Origin: Actinobacillus indolicus
Lineage (GTDB): Bacteria; Pseudomonadota; Gammaproteobacteria; Enterobacterales; Pasteurellaceae
Reading direction: 5' to 3'
Length of the DNA: 64,000 nt
Assembly: GCF_004519515.1 (NCBI RefSeq)
Contig: NZ_CP038145.1
Location: forward strand, 1 to 64,000
Shown: positions 8,666 to 16,483 of the stretch, piece by piece
How positions within the stretch are numbered: position 1 is the stretch's first letter
Layout of the letters: each line of letters starts with the position of its first letter
Position numbers and translations under genes: made by a program
Notes under the pieces: model-generated
The model's database searches: none
What the model saw: the letters and a program-made list of their open reading frames with translations, nothing else
Told to the model about the DNA's origin: nothing

Positions 8666-8680
8666 TTACCCTATCTTTTT

Positions 8681-10084
8681 CTAGAAATTCGCATTACGCG
8701 GTGCGCGTGGGAATGGGATTACTTCACGAATATTTTGTAAACCAGTTACATATACGATTAAACGCTCAAAGCCTAAGCCAAAGCCTGAGTGTGGCACTGT
8801 ACCATAACGACGTAAATCACGATACCACCAGTAATCTTCTGGGTTTAAGCCCATTTCTACCATGCGTTTATCTAACACCTCTAAACGTTCTTCACGTTGT
8901 GAACCACCGATGATCTCACCGATTCCCGGTGCTAATACGTCCATTGCTGCCACGGTCTTACCGTCATCATTTAAACGCATATAGAAGGCTTTAATGTCTT
9001 TCGGATAGTTTTTCACAACTACCGGTGATTTAAAGTATTCTTCTGCAAGATAGCGTTCATGTTCAGAAGAAAGATCAATACCCCAAGAAACTGGGAATTC
9101 AAAATCTTTACCTGATTTGAGTAACACTTCAATTGCATCGGTATAGTCAATTTGAGCGAAGTCCGAATTGATAAAGTTCTCTAAACGGCTGATTACCGTG
9201 TTATCAACGTGTTTTTCAAAGAATTTTAAGTCATCTTTACGTTCTTCAAGTACCGCACGGAACACATATTTCAACATGTCTTCAGCCAGTTTTGCGTTAT
9301 CTGCTAAGGTAGCAAACGCAAATTCAGGCTCAACCATCCAGAATTCTGCTAAGTGACGGGTAGTGTTTGAGTTTTCTGCACGGAATGTTGGACCAAACGT
9401 ATAGACTTTGCTTAATGCACAAGCATAGGTCTCGCCGTTTAATTGACCAGATACAGTTAAGAAAGACTCTTTACCAAAGAAATCTTGGCTGAAATCGACT
9501 TTGCCATCTTCACCACGTGGTAAATTTTCTAAATCTAAGGTAGAAACACGGAACATTTCACCCGCACCTTCAGTATCTGAAGCGGTGATTAACGGCGTTG
9601 CAACCCAATAGAAACCTTGCTCGTGGAAGAAACGGTGAATGGCTTGTGCTAAACAGTGACGCACACGCGCTACTGCACCGATTAAGTTAGTACGAGGGCG
9701 TAAGTGAGCAACCTCACGTAAGTATTCGATAGAGTGGCGCTTTGCTGCCATCGGATAAGTATCAGGATCTTCAACCCAACCCACGACTTCAACAGATTTT
9801 GCTTGTAATTCAACCGCTTGCCCTTCTGCCGGAGATTCAACGATAACACCCGTTACAATCACAGAACAGCCTGCTGTTAAACGTAATACTTCATCTTGAT
9901 AATTGCTTAAATCGTTATTGATAATAGCTTGAATAGGATCGAAACAAGAACCGTCATACACGGCTAAAAATGATAAACCCGCTTTTGAGTCGCGACGAGT
10001 GCGTACCCAACCACGTACAGCAACTTCTTCCCCTACGGCAACTTTGCCAGAAAGAATCTCTGAAATTGTTGGAAATTTGGACAT
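8681..10084 (-). CDS. asnS: asparagine--tRNA ligase
   Basis: Class IIb aminoacyl-tRNA synthetase of 467 residues that charges tRNA-Asn. The N-terminal OB-fold anticodon-binding domain (VAVRGWVRTRRDSKAGLSF) is followed by the catalytic core with motif 2 (TFRAENSNTTRHLAEFWM) and the C-terminal motif 3 region (GFGLGFERLIVYVTGLQNIR, then IPFPRAPRNANF). The length equals that of E. coli AsnS (466). The start MSKFPTISEI is preceded by a purine-rich site. Single gene, divergent from ppx across a gap of about 200 bases. Confidence 0.97.
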   Translation of the reverse strand: MSKFPTISEILSGKVAVGEEVAVRGWVRTRRDSKAGLSFLAVYDGSCFDPIQAIINNDLSNYQDEVLRLTAGCSVIVTGVIVESPAEGQAVELQAKSVEVVGWVEDPDTYPMAAKRHSIEYLREVAHLRPRTNLIGAVARVRHCLAQAIHRFFHEQGFYWVATPLITASDTEGAGEMFRVSTLDLENLPRGEDGKVDFSQDFFGKESFLTVSGQLNGETYACALSKVYTFGPTFRAENSNTTRHLAEFWMVEPEFAFATLADNAKLAEDMLKYVFRAVLEERKDDLKFFEKHVDNTVISRLENFINSDFAQIDYTDAIEVLLKSGKDFEFPVSWGIDLSSEHERYLAEEYFKSPVVVKNYPKDIKAFYMRLNDDGKTVAAMDVLAPGIGEIIGGSQREERLEVLDKRMVEMGLNPEDYWWYRDLRRYGTVPHSGFGLGFERLIVYVTGLQNIREVIPFPRAPRNANF

Positions 10085-10290
10085 ATTTACCTCAAATGAA
10101 TTGAAATCTATAAAATTTTCAGAAAAAAACGCTCGCTATTCTACTCGAAAAGTCGTTCAAATATAAGGAAATTTTAAGCTAATAAGGCATTATCGCTAGA
10201 ATATACGCAAATTCTTATAATCTATTCCACTTTTTTGACAAAAAAATGCTAGAATTCAAGCGTTTTAGACTATTTTCCAAGGATTTCACC

Positions 10291-11796
10291 ATGTTTTCGG
10301 ATAACCCTCAACCTCGAGAATTTGCCGCAATCGATCTCGGCTCAAATAGCTTCCATATGATTGTTGTTCGCATCGTCAATGGTTCTATTCAAATTTTATC
10401 TCGAATTAAACGTCGTGTGCGTTTAGCAGAGGGGTTAGATGAACATCGTCAATTAAACCAACAAGCGATAGATCGGGGTGTGGCTTGTTTAGCACTATTT
10501 GCAAAACGTTTAGAAGGTTTTGATCCTGAAAATGTGAAAGTCGTTGGAACTTACACCTTACGTCGAGCGCTCAATAATCAAGATTTTTTAGCGCAAGCAA
10601 AACAGGTTTTTCCTTTCCCGATTGAAATTATTACAGGGCAAGAAGAAGCTCGCCTTATCTATTCAGGTGTTAGTCATACACAACCAGAGAAAGGGCGTAA
10701 ATTGGTTGTCGATATAGGTGGTGGTTCAACAGAAATGACGATTGGTGATGATTTCACACCCATTCGGGCAGAAAGTCGCCACATGGGATGCGTAAGTTTT
10801 GCGAAGCGTTTTTTCCCTGAAGGTAAATTAAATGCAGAACGGTTTGACCAAGCGTATCAAACCGCCATGGAAAAAATTGATGATCTAGCATGGGAGTATC
10901 GTGACTTAGGTTGGCAACATGTTTTAGGCTCATCAGGCACGATTAAAACCGTCAGCAAAGTCCTAAGAGCCAATGGTTATCGAGATGGGTTAATTACAGA
11001 AAGCCGATTGCAAATGTTAATTGAACGCTGTTTAGCCTTTGAATCCTTAAATCAAATTCAATTAAAAGGGCTTCTTGAAGAACGTGCTGATGTGCTCGTG
11101 CCTGGTTTGGCAATTTTGTTGGCGTTATTTCATACCTTCCATATTCAAGCGATGCGATATTCAGACGGTGCTTTGCGTGAAGGTATCTTATATGGTTCTG
11201 AATTACGCTTTCAAGTTGGAGATATTCGCCAACGTACTGCAGAAGCCTTAGTAGAGCAGTTTAATATCGATCAATCACAAGCAGAACGGGTTAAAGAAAC
11301 GGCTTTGCGTCTATTTGATCAAGTGACATCTTGGAAAAATAAAAAACAAATTGCCGAATTACGTGCCATTTTACAATGGGCAAGTCTGTTGCATGAAGTG
11401 GGGATTAGCATTAATCATAATGGTGTACACCGTCATTCTGCTTATATTATTGCTAACCGAGATCTACCGGGCTTTGATAGTGAACAACAACAGTTATTAG
11501 CAACATTAATCCGGTTTCATCTAAAGGGTTTTAAACGTTACGATATTAAAAGTTTTAACCGTTTCCAATATAGAGATATTCTAACTTTATTAAGGTTATT
11601 ACGTTTAGCTGTATTACTAAATCGCTCTCGCCAAGCGACTTCAATTCCTAAACAACTTGAGTTATCTATAGATAATCAAACTTGGATACTGTTGTTTGAA
11701 CAAGATTTTTTAGTGAAAAACCCACTGATTCAAGTAGATTTAGAAGAAGAGCAAAAACTGTTAGCAACATTAAATTTAGGTATGCATTTTTCCTAG
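10291..11796 (+). CDS. ppx: exopolyphosphatase (Ppx/GppA family)
   Basis: Cytoplasmic enzyme that removes phosphate from polyphosphate chains and may also act on pppGpp. It has 501 residues; E. coli Ppx has 513. The N-terminal actin-like ATPase fold shows AAIDLGSNSFHMIVVRI (phosphate 1 loop), TGQEEARLIYSGV and VDIGGGSTEM (phosphate 2). The C-terminal half carries an HD-like region (LLHEVGISINHNGVHRHSAYII). I chose ATG 10291, with AAGGA eight bases upstream, over an in-frame ATG at 10246. A TATAAT box at 10216 fits its promoter. Confidence 0.93.
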   Translation: MFSDNPQPREFAAIDLGSNSFHMIVVRIVNGSIQILSRIKRRVRLAEGLDEHRQLNQQAIDRGVACLALFAKRLEGFDPENVKVVGTYTLRRALNNQDFLAQAKQVFPFPIEIITGQEEARLIYSGVSHTQPEKGRKLVVDIGGGSTEMTIGDDFTPIRAESRHMGCVSFAKRFFPEGKLNAERFDQAYQTAMEKIDDLAWEYRDLGWQHVLGSSGTIKTVSKVLRANGYRDGLITESRLQMLIERCLAFESLNQIQLKGLLEERADVLVPGLAILLALFHTFHIQAMRYSDGALREGILYGSELRFQVGDIRQRTAEALVEQFNIDQSQAERVKETALRLFDQVTSWKNKKQIAELRAILQWASLLHEVGISINHNGVHRHSAYIIANRDLPGFDSEQQQLLATLIRFHLKGFKRYDIKSFNRFQYRDILTLLRLLRLAVLLNRSRQATSIPKQLELSIDNQTWILLFEQDFLVKNPLIQVDLEEEQKLLATLNLGMHFS

Positions 11797-11857
11797 ATTA
11801 TATTCGTCTATAGCTTTTTTAATAAATGATGAAGAATATCAATTAGTGAAATTTTAA

Positions 11858-12217
11858 ATTTGTGAGATTTATCACGGATTAAAAGCCACACAAGTACCGC
11901 CAGATCGAATTTTAGCTCAAAGTGAATATAATCCTGATTATGCAAAAGTTACTATAGTTAGAGACTCTGGTTTTCAAGGTGGCGGTTGTTATCTTGGGGT
12001 GATGTATCGTCAGACATTATTGGCTCGCTTTGACCCAGAAGAAAAAGCAGATTTTTATATTCCTGAAGGTGAACATAACTTTGCTGTAATCGGAGACCCG
12101 TATGGAAGAGGGTTATGTGGTGGTCAGTTTAACCCTGCCGTAGAAAAACAAGTTATCAAAAAAGATAAAGATAATATTTTTAGAATTAGTTTAGGACCTT
12201 GGCGGAGACCTAGATAA
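11858..12217 (+). pseudogene. 5'-truncated lipoprotein-like gene remnant
   Basis: The frame is open from a TAA at 11855-11857 to 12217, but there is no ATG before 12002 and no signal peptide. The encoded segment KVTIVRDSGFQGGGCYLGVM followed by ARFDPEEKADFYIPEGEHNF and DPYGRGLCGG resembles the C-terminal domain of small bacterial lipoproteins. Those normally begin with a lipobox signal, absent here. It is probably a decayed gene at the edge of the accessory patch. Translation from GTG 11999 or ATG 12002 would give a cytoplasmic fragment of about 72 residues. Confidence 0.55.
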
Positions 12218-12322
12218 TATATTATTTCTCCTTAAATGTAGGATGCTATTCTTTTTAGGTTATCAAAAACGAAACATCATCAAGAAAGGCATTAAGCCAT
12301 TCTGTAAGTGTTTCGGTTTTAT

Positions 12323-12601
12323 TTAATGATAAATCTCTCTTCGATGCCCGATTTCTAAGGCGATTATCAGCAATTCGCCATTATCAGTATGGCAAATAAT
12401 GCGGTAATCACCTACACGATAACGCCACATTCCAGATAAATCGCCAACTAAACCTTTGCCTCGATCTCGTGGATTTTCTAGCGTAGCTAAGGTTTTAAGA
12501 TAGCGGATAATTTGTTGAGCCTGTTGAGGATTTTTCTTGGCGAGTTTGGCTAATTGCTTTTTAGCGGTTTCCGCTAAGATGATGTTCCAAGTTAAGCTCA
12601 T
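12323..12601 (-). CDS. RelE/ParE-family toxin
   Basis: A 92-residue toxin of the RelE/ParE fold: AETAKKQLAKLAKKNPQQAQ, then DLSGMWRYRVGDYRIICH and a basic C-terminus GHRREIYH. In this superfamily RelE members cut mRNA in the ribosome and ParE members poison gyrase. The R-YRVGDYRI core and the C-terminal HRREIYH favour a RelE-type RNase, though that is inference. The gene overlaps the antitoxin gene by 41 bases and is translated from an ATG inside its end. No key residue is obviously missing. Confidence 0.88.
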   Translation of the reverse strand: MSLTWNIILAETAKKQLAKLAKKNPQQAQQIIRYLKTLATLENPRDRGKGLVGDLSGMWRYRVGDYRIICHTDNGELLIIALEIGHRREIYH

Positions 12602-12806
12602 TCTCGACTTCCTCTAATGAATAGGTTTTTTCTTTACCTGAACGGACACGCTCAAGAACCGCATTAGCTAAGAGTAAATCTTCTAAATCCTCCAAATAGG
12701 CTTCTAATGCCTCTTTGACATAAAAAGATTTTGCTCGTCCTGTTTGGACGGATAGATGATCTAAGCGTTGTTGTAATTCGTCTGGTAATCTTACGGTTAA
12801 TGCCAT
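12561..12806 (-). CDS. ribbon-helix-helix antitoxin
   Basis: An 81-residue antitoxin. Residues 1-45 (MALTVRLPDELQQRLDHLSV, then GRAKSFYVKEALEAYLEDL) form a ribbon-helix-helix DNA-binding domain. The acidic tail (YSLEEVENELNLE) would wrap the toxin. Upstream gene of a type II toxin-antitoxin operon; autoregulation is expected from the operator-like palindrome over its promoter. A ribosome site AGAGGA precedes the ATG. Confidence 0.88.
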   Translation of the reverse strand: MALTVRLPDELQQRLDHLSVQTGRAKSFYVKEALEAYLEDLEDLLLANAVLERVRSGKEKTYSLEEVENELNLEHHLSGNR

Positions 12807-12839
12807 TGTGTTATCCTCTTATATTGAGATGTCGAAATA

Positions 12840-12869
12840 AGTATAAAGTGGTAATGCTTGTAATACAAG
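12840..12869 (-). promoter_or_regulatory. promoter and operator of the toxin-antitoxin operon
   Basis: On the minus strand a -35 TTGTAT (12868-12863) and a -10 TATACT (12845-12840) are separated by exactly 17 bp. The perfect palindrome CTTGT-AAT-ACAAG (12857-12869) covers the -35 box, the expected place for an autorepressing antitoxin. Confidence 0.7.
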
Positions 12870-12910
12870 TAATACTCCAAATATTTTGAATGAAGAATTT
12901 GCAAAAAACT

Positions 12911-12943
12911 AACCGCACTTTCGCAAGATCGTGCGGTTTTTTT
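12911..12943 (+). terminator. terminator-like hairpin at the prophage remnant border
   Basis: AACCGCAC pairs with GTGCGGTT, followed by a run of seven T. The left arm includes ACCGCACTT, the Haemophilus-type uptake signal, unlike the Actinobacillus-type signals elsewhere. Confidence 0.7.
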
Positions 12944-12965
12944 ATATCAATAAAAAGGAAATCTT

Positions 12966-13367
12966 ATGACTTTACATGAAACTTTATTATCCCAAACCGC
13001 AAAATTGCATCCGATTGAGATCAAAGGCACGACTTACTATATACGTGATTTAACCGTTGGGGATATGAACAACCATCTTTACGGTATCAACGTATGGCTG
13101 AAAAAACAAGCTGAAATCGAAGGCTATGAATTGCCTGCGGAAGAGGATGAAAACTTTGCGACAGCTTTAAGCGAGTTCGGAGCAAAATACCGCTTACCGC
13201 AATCAATTGCAGTACGTCTGTGTGATGAGAATGGTGAATTGCTATTTGACCCATTTAATGCCGATGATTTAAATGCGATTGCAAAATTAGATAACCAAAT
13301 CTTAATTGATTTCAACAATGGCTTAGGTGATCCAAAAAACTCACCGACCGCCGACGCTTCCAGCTAA
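12966..13367 (+). CDS. phage tail assembly chaperone (lambda gpG-like)
   Basis: A 133-residue protein (MTLHETLLSQTAKLHPIEIK) matching tail assembly chaperones of Pasteurellaceae siphoviruses in size and position. The role in lambda is to coat the tape measure protein before tail-tube assembly. The ribosome site AAAAGGAAA lies seven bases upstream. Near its end lies the slippery heptamer A-AAA-AAC (13334-13340) in the correct phase for a -1 shift into the following frame, as in lambda G/GT. Here it is part of a prophage remnant without head, lysis or integrase genes. Confidence 0.72.
   Translation: MTLHETLLSQTAKLHPIEIKGTTYYIRDLTVGDMNNHLYGINVWLKKQAEIEGYELPAEEDENFATALSEFGAKYRLPQSIAVRLCDENGELLFDPFNADDLNAIAKLDNQILIDFNNGLGDPKNSPTADASS
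13334..13340 (+). promoter_or_regulatory. programmed -1 ribosomal frameshift site (A AAA AAC)
   Basis: The zero-frame codons are CCA AAA AAC, so the heptamer fits X-XXY-YYZ exactly. A shift here joins the chaperone frame to the downstream T frame. I see no strong pseudoknot by eye, but the GC-rich ACCGACCGCCGACGC directly follows. Confidence 0.75.
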
Positions 13368-13582
13368 ATTTATCGCTAGCGTTAGGCAAAACCCTTGCTG
13401 AAATTGAAGCAATGCCCGAAAGACACTTGGCGGAGTATGAATTATTTTACCAAGAGCAACCTTTCGGGCTTTGGCGGGAAGACTACCGCACAGCCCAAAT
13501 ATCGCATTTACTAGCGATGATCAACCGAGATCCCAAAGGCGAGAGCCCGAAATTATCGGATTTTATGCCTTTTTATCAATAG
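13340..13582 (+). CDS. -1 frameshift extension of the tail chaperone (gpT part of a GT fusion)
   Basis: This frame has no useful start of its own but is open from the slippery site to TAG 13580-13582. It encodes LTDRRRFQLNLSLALGKTLA and on through MPERHLAEYELFYQEQPFGL to SDFMPFYQ, typical of the T extension that recruits the tail-tube protein. With tandem slippage on A-AAA-AAC the fusion product would be about 205 residues. Confidence 0.75.
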   Translation, partial: LTDRRRFQLNLSLALGKTLAEIEAMPERHLAEYELFYQEQPFGLWREDYRTAQISHLLAMINRDPKGESPKLSDFMPFYQ

Positions 13583-13646
13583 GCAGAAGAAACGGAAGAC
13601 GATGATGGCGGTGTAGCGACGTATTTGGCGAGTAGGTAAAAACAAC

Positions 13647-13679
13647 GAACCCCTGACTATTGGCGTAGTACAGGGGTTC
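13647..13679 (+). repeat. inverted repeat after the tail chaperone genes
   Basis: GAACCCCTG (13647-13655) and CAGGGGTTC (13671-13679) form a perfect 9-bp stem with a 15-base loop. There is no T-run after it. It may be a phage regulatory hairpin or a deletion scar between tail genes. Confidence 0.55.
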
Positions 13680-13778
13680 AAATTATGGACATGACACTAT
13701 AAAACGGTTAATTACGTTAGGTTACGAACGATGAATATTCTAAAATCAAATCTTGAACTAATCAAGGAGATATTACAA

Positions 13779-13886
13779 ATGAGTAAAACTTTATCAAACT
13801 GGCGATTTATTGCAATTCTGATCACAATTTTATTATCTTTTGCAGTATGGAAATCCCCCGAAATTTTAGCAGTGCTATTGCAATAA
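13779..13886 (+). CDS. small single-helix membrane protein
   Basis: A 35-residue open frame with a strong ribosome site (AAGGAGA) nine bases upstream. The product MSKTLSNWRFIAILITILLS continues FAVWKSPEILAVLLQ: a short polar head and one hydrophobic helix. It lies in the prophage remnant between the tail chaperone and the tape measure fragment. No family is recognised. The spacing and ribosome site favour real translation. Confidence 0.5.
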   Translation: MSKTLSNWRFIAILITILLSFAVWKSPEILAVLLQ

Positions 13887-13957
13887 ATTTTTACAAAAAA
13901 AACTTGAAAATGACCGCTTGTTGACTTATGTTCTAGGTGTAAGTTAGGGGAGGAAAT

Positions 13958-14206
13958 ATGGGAATTAGAGATATATTTGAATCATTTGGATGGCTTTTTA
14001 GAACATTCTTTTCTTTAGTCGTTGTTGTTTTTGTGTTACCAGTCATTATCATTGCCTGGATAATATTTGCAACATCATTAAATACACCTGATTTCCCTTG
14101 GGCTACAATTGTTGGTTCTGCGCCTTTCTTCTTGTTGCTAGGAGCTTACTATCTTGAGCAGTATAAAATAAACCGCCATTTAAAACGTAATAAAAAACAG
14201 CATTAA
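13958..14206 (+). CDS. small two-helix membrane protein, prophage-associated
   Basis: An 82-residue protein with two hydrophobic segments (TFFSLVVVVFVLPVIIIAWI and TIVGSAPFFLLLGAYYL) and a basic tail RHLKRNKKQH. The ribosome site GGGGAGG stands seven bases before the ATG. It lies between tail genes and is followed by a terminator, so it may be a moron-type addition to the phage. No family recognised. Confidence 0.6.
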   Translation: MGIRDIFESFGWLFRTFFSLVVVVFVLPVIIIAWIIFATSLNTPDFPWATIVGSAPFFLLLGAYYLEQYKINRHLKRNKKQH

Positions 14207-14247
14207 GATAGTAGATATGATTATTTAATTAGGTTTTATAGATTTAT

Positions 14248-14274
14248 AAGCCACCTTTAAGGGTGGCTTTTTTT
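14248..14274 (+). terminator. rho-independent terminator
   Basis: AAGCCACC and GGGTGGCTT around TTTAA, followed by seven T. It ends the small membrane-protein transcript just before the tape measure fragment. Confidence 0.85.
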
Positions 14275-14284
14275 ATGGGAGAAA

Positions 14285-14749
14285 ATGTCACTTGGAAAAT
14301 TAAATATTATCCTTGATTTAGAAACAGCTAGTTTTGAAAAAGGAATGTCTAAATCAGAGCAGAGAACCAGCCAATTTTCACGTACTTTCCAAGTGGATAT
14401 GGATAAATCGTTAAATTCAGCCAAGCAGTTCGCACAACGTACAACAGAATATTTAGAGAATATTGAAAATGCAGCTAAAAATATCAATAAAAACTCTAAC
14501 TTTCAGTTTTTTACTACGCTTGGTGTATATGCTCAAGCGGCAAGTGGAAATATTATTAAATATGCAGATAGTTATACTGAACTTGGTAATAGAATTCGTT
14601 TGGTAACTAAGAGTAATGAAGAATCTGCTAAAGCTAATGCTGCAGTCTTTGATATATCACTTAAAACAAATCAAGCTATATCATCAACATCACACATTTA
14701 TCAACGATTTTACGATTACATGAAAGAGAAGGGGATGATTCAGGTTTAA
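14285..14749 (+). pseudogene. N-terminal fragment of a phage tail tape measure protein
   Basis: 154 residues that resemble the beginning of lambda gpH-type tape measure proteins: LGKLNIILDLETASFEKGMS, then a helical region and FDISLKTNQAISSTSHIYQR. Full-length proteins are several times longer, with a coiled-coil body and membrane segments that are missing here. The frame ends at MKEKGMIQV and a terminator follows, so a deletion removed the rest of the tail module. Useless for tail length control in this form. Confidence 0.7.
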
Positions 14750-14764
14750 AAATGAGAGTGGGTA

Positions 14765-14790
14765 GCCTCCGAGTTGGAGGCTTATTTTTT
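14765..14790 (+). terminator. rho-independent terminator
   Basis: Stem GCCTCC/GGAGGC around GAGTT, followed by TTATTTTTT. It closes the prophage remnant. Confidence 0.8.
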
Positions 14791-14816
14791 GTTCACTTAA
14801 CTCTGTCACGCTGGTA

Positions 14817-14899
14817 AAAAACGTTCCGAAACTATTTGTAATTATTTGATAAAAAACGAAGTTTTTTTGCAAAAATCGACATTATTTCGGAACGTTTTT
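14817..14899. repeat. 83-bp long inverted repeat (15-bp arms)
   Basis: AAAAACGTTCCGAAA (14817-14831) is a perfect inverted copy of TTTCGGAACGTTTTT (14885-14899). The 53-base interior carries a smaller AAAAAC..GTTTTT fold. It lies exactly between the prophage remnant and the sialic-acid genes. It could be a MITE-like insertion or a recombination scar; I did not see another copy in the window. Confidence 0.65.
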
Positions 14900-14986
14900 A
14901 GGGGTTGAAACCTTATCGAATAAGGAAAAGTTTGATCTAGTTCTCATTTTTATCTTTTCTATCTTGTTATTACAAAAAGAAAAGCG

Positions 14987-15031
14987 TACTCTATGGAGTA
15001 TATTTTCTTTTATTTGTTTTTTTATGGAGTA
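14987..15031 (+). promoter_or_regulatory. candidate operator pair upstream of the sialic-acid operon
   Basis: TATGGAGTA occurs at 14992-15000, as half of the palindrome TACTC-TATG-GAGTA from 14987, and again at 15023-15031. The two copies are 31 bp apart, about three helix turns. The same 9-mer lies upstream of the ROK regulator gene (40667-40675, minus strand). The rest of 14900-15073 is A+T-rich promoter DNA with no gene; a ribosome site TTGGAGG precedes the first gene. Confidence 0.45.
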
Positions 15032-15073
15032 GCTCTTTCATTTGAAGTGTAGTGAAACATATTGGAGGTTTAT

Positions 15074-15544
15074 ATGTTACTAGGCGATTTATCACGCAAT
15101 GATTATGCAAAATCACTTCCCCCTGTTTTTGCGAGATTATGTGCAAAGCTAAAAGCTCTTGATTTAGTTAATCTACCTCTTGGTTGGCAAGATCTTGAAG
15201 AAGGTGTTCGAATGAATGTCATGGAGTTTGAAACCACCTCTTCTGAAGGAAAAAAAGCAGAGTTGCATCGTAAATTTATTGATATCCAATTATTAATTTC
15301 AGGTGAAGAAGCGATTGAGTATAGCCTAGCCTATCCAAATCTTGAACTTTATGATGACTATCGTGATGAAGACGACTATCAACTGACTCCAACCCTTGAA
15401 CATAAAAATGTGGTGATTTTAAAACCAAATATGTTTGCAATTTTCTTACCAAATGAGCCTCATACACCAGGTAATTCAGTAACGGAGAATAAATTATTGA
15501 AAAAACTCGTCGTGAAAGTTCCTGTGGAGATGCTAGGAGACTAA
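15074..15544 (+). CDS. nanQ: YhcH/NanQ family protein (sialic-acid utilisation)
   Basis: A cupin-like protein of the YhcH/YjgK/YiaL family, 156 residues, often encoded with nan genes and thought to act as an anomerase on N-acetylneuraminate. Key stretches are KAELHRKFIDIQLLISGEE and KPNMFAIFLPNEPHTPG, which carry the metal-binding His and Glu of the family. I chose ATG 15074 after TTGGAGG rather than a TTG at 15062. It overlaps nothing but abuts siaR (one base between stop and ATG), so it is the first gene of a yhcH-siaR-nanA operon. Confidence 0.85.
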   Translation: MLLGDLSRNDYAKSLPPVFARLCAKLKALDLVNLPLGWQDLEEGVRMNVMEFETTSSEGKKAELHRKFIDIQLLISGEEAIEYSLAYPNLELYDDYRDEDDYQLTPTLEHKNVVILKPNMFAIFLPNEPHTPGNSVTENKLLKKLVVKVPVEMLGD

Positions 15545-15545
15545 T

Positions 15546-16412
15546 ATGTCAGCGAGAGGCAAAATTCTTGATACGATAGGAGCATTACAAAATAGCTTAA
15601 CTAAAACGGAAAAGAAAATTGCAAGTGCTATTTTGTCTCAACCAGATTTGCTCAATCAATGTTCACTTTCTGAAGTGGCATCACAACTTGATGTCGGAGA
15701 GGCAACATTTATTCGTTTCTGTCGAACCTTAGGATTTAAAGGTTATACAGATTTTAAATTAGATCTTGCGATTGAATTAGCAACGCAAGAGAAAGAGAGT
15801 AGTACATTACTTGATACGGATGTATCAGAAACCGATACACCAAAAGAAATTGCAAGTAAGTTGCAAAATACGTTAAGTAATGTCATAGCCGAAACAGTCA
15901 ATCTGCTTAATTATGATGAACTAGAAAAGGTTGTTCAAGAATTAAGACAGGCTCAGCGTATTTTTTTATTTGGTGTCGGGTCATCTGGGCTTACCGCAGA
16001 GGATGCACAACATAAATTTATGCGGATTGGATTGCAAACGGCGGCGGTGGCAAATAATCACTTTATGTATATGCAAGCGGCTTTGCTTAAAAAAGGAGAT
16101 GTTGTTATTGGAATTAGCCATTCAGGTTATTCTGAAGAAACAACAAAAGCATTACGTATTGCACGAGATAATGGAGCCGTCACCGTTGCCATCACACATA
16201 ATTTGAGATCGCCAATTACTGAAGTTTCAGATTATGTTTTAATTAATGGGAATCGCCAAGGACATATGCAGGGCGACTCTATTGGTACAAAGATGACTCA
16301 GCTATTTGTACTTGATTTAATCTATGCGTTACTTGTTAAAGCTGAACCAGAAAAAGCGATTCAGCAGAAACAAAAAACACTCAATGTGATTTTAGAGCAA
16401 CGGATAAAATAG
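15546..16412 (+). CDS. siaR: RpiR-family transcriptional regulator (SiaR-like)
   Basis: A 288-residue RpiR-type regulator. The N-terminal helix-turn-helix (EVASQLDVGEATFIRFCRTL) is followed by a sugar-isomerase (SIS) domain at about residues 125-260 (FGVGSSGLTAEDAQHKFMRI and GISHSGYSEETTKALRIARD). In Haemophilus, SiaR controls sialic-acid catabolism and uptake, with glucosamine-6-phosphate as a co-effector. Placement between yhcH and nanA supports the same role here. Confidence 0.88.
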   Translation: MSARGKILDTIGALQNSLTKTEKKIASAILSQPDLLNQCSLSEVASQLDVGEATFIRFCRTLGFKGYTDFKLDLAIELATQEKESSTLLDTDVSETDTPKEIASKLQNTLSNVIAETVNLLNYDELEKVVQELRQAQRIFLFGVGSSGLTAEDAQHKFMRIGLQTAAVANNHFMYMQAALLKKGDVVIGISHSGYSEETTKALRIARDNGAVTVAITHNLRSPITEVSDYVLINGNRQGHMQGDSIGTKMTQLFVLDLIYALLVKAEPEKAIQQKQKTLNVILEQRIK

Positions 16413-16483
16413 CTTACAAGCGGTCGGTTTATTCTGTTTTTTTACAAATTCTTCTTCATGTTTACTTACTAAAGGATGACAAA

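Noticed and set aside
12252..12322. Short coding-like fragment after the toxin gene (minus strand, ends DDVSFLIT)
   Set aside because: It looks like a remnant reading NKTETLTEWLNAFL, but it is too short to assign or to call a gene.
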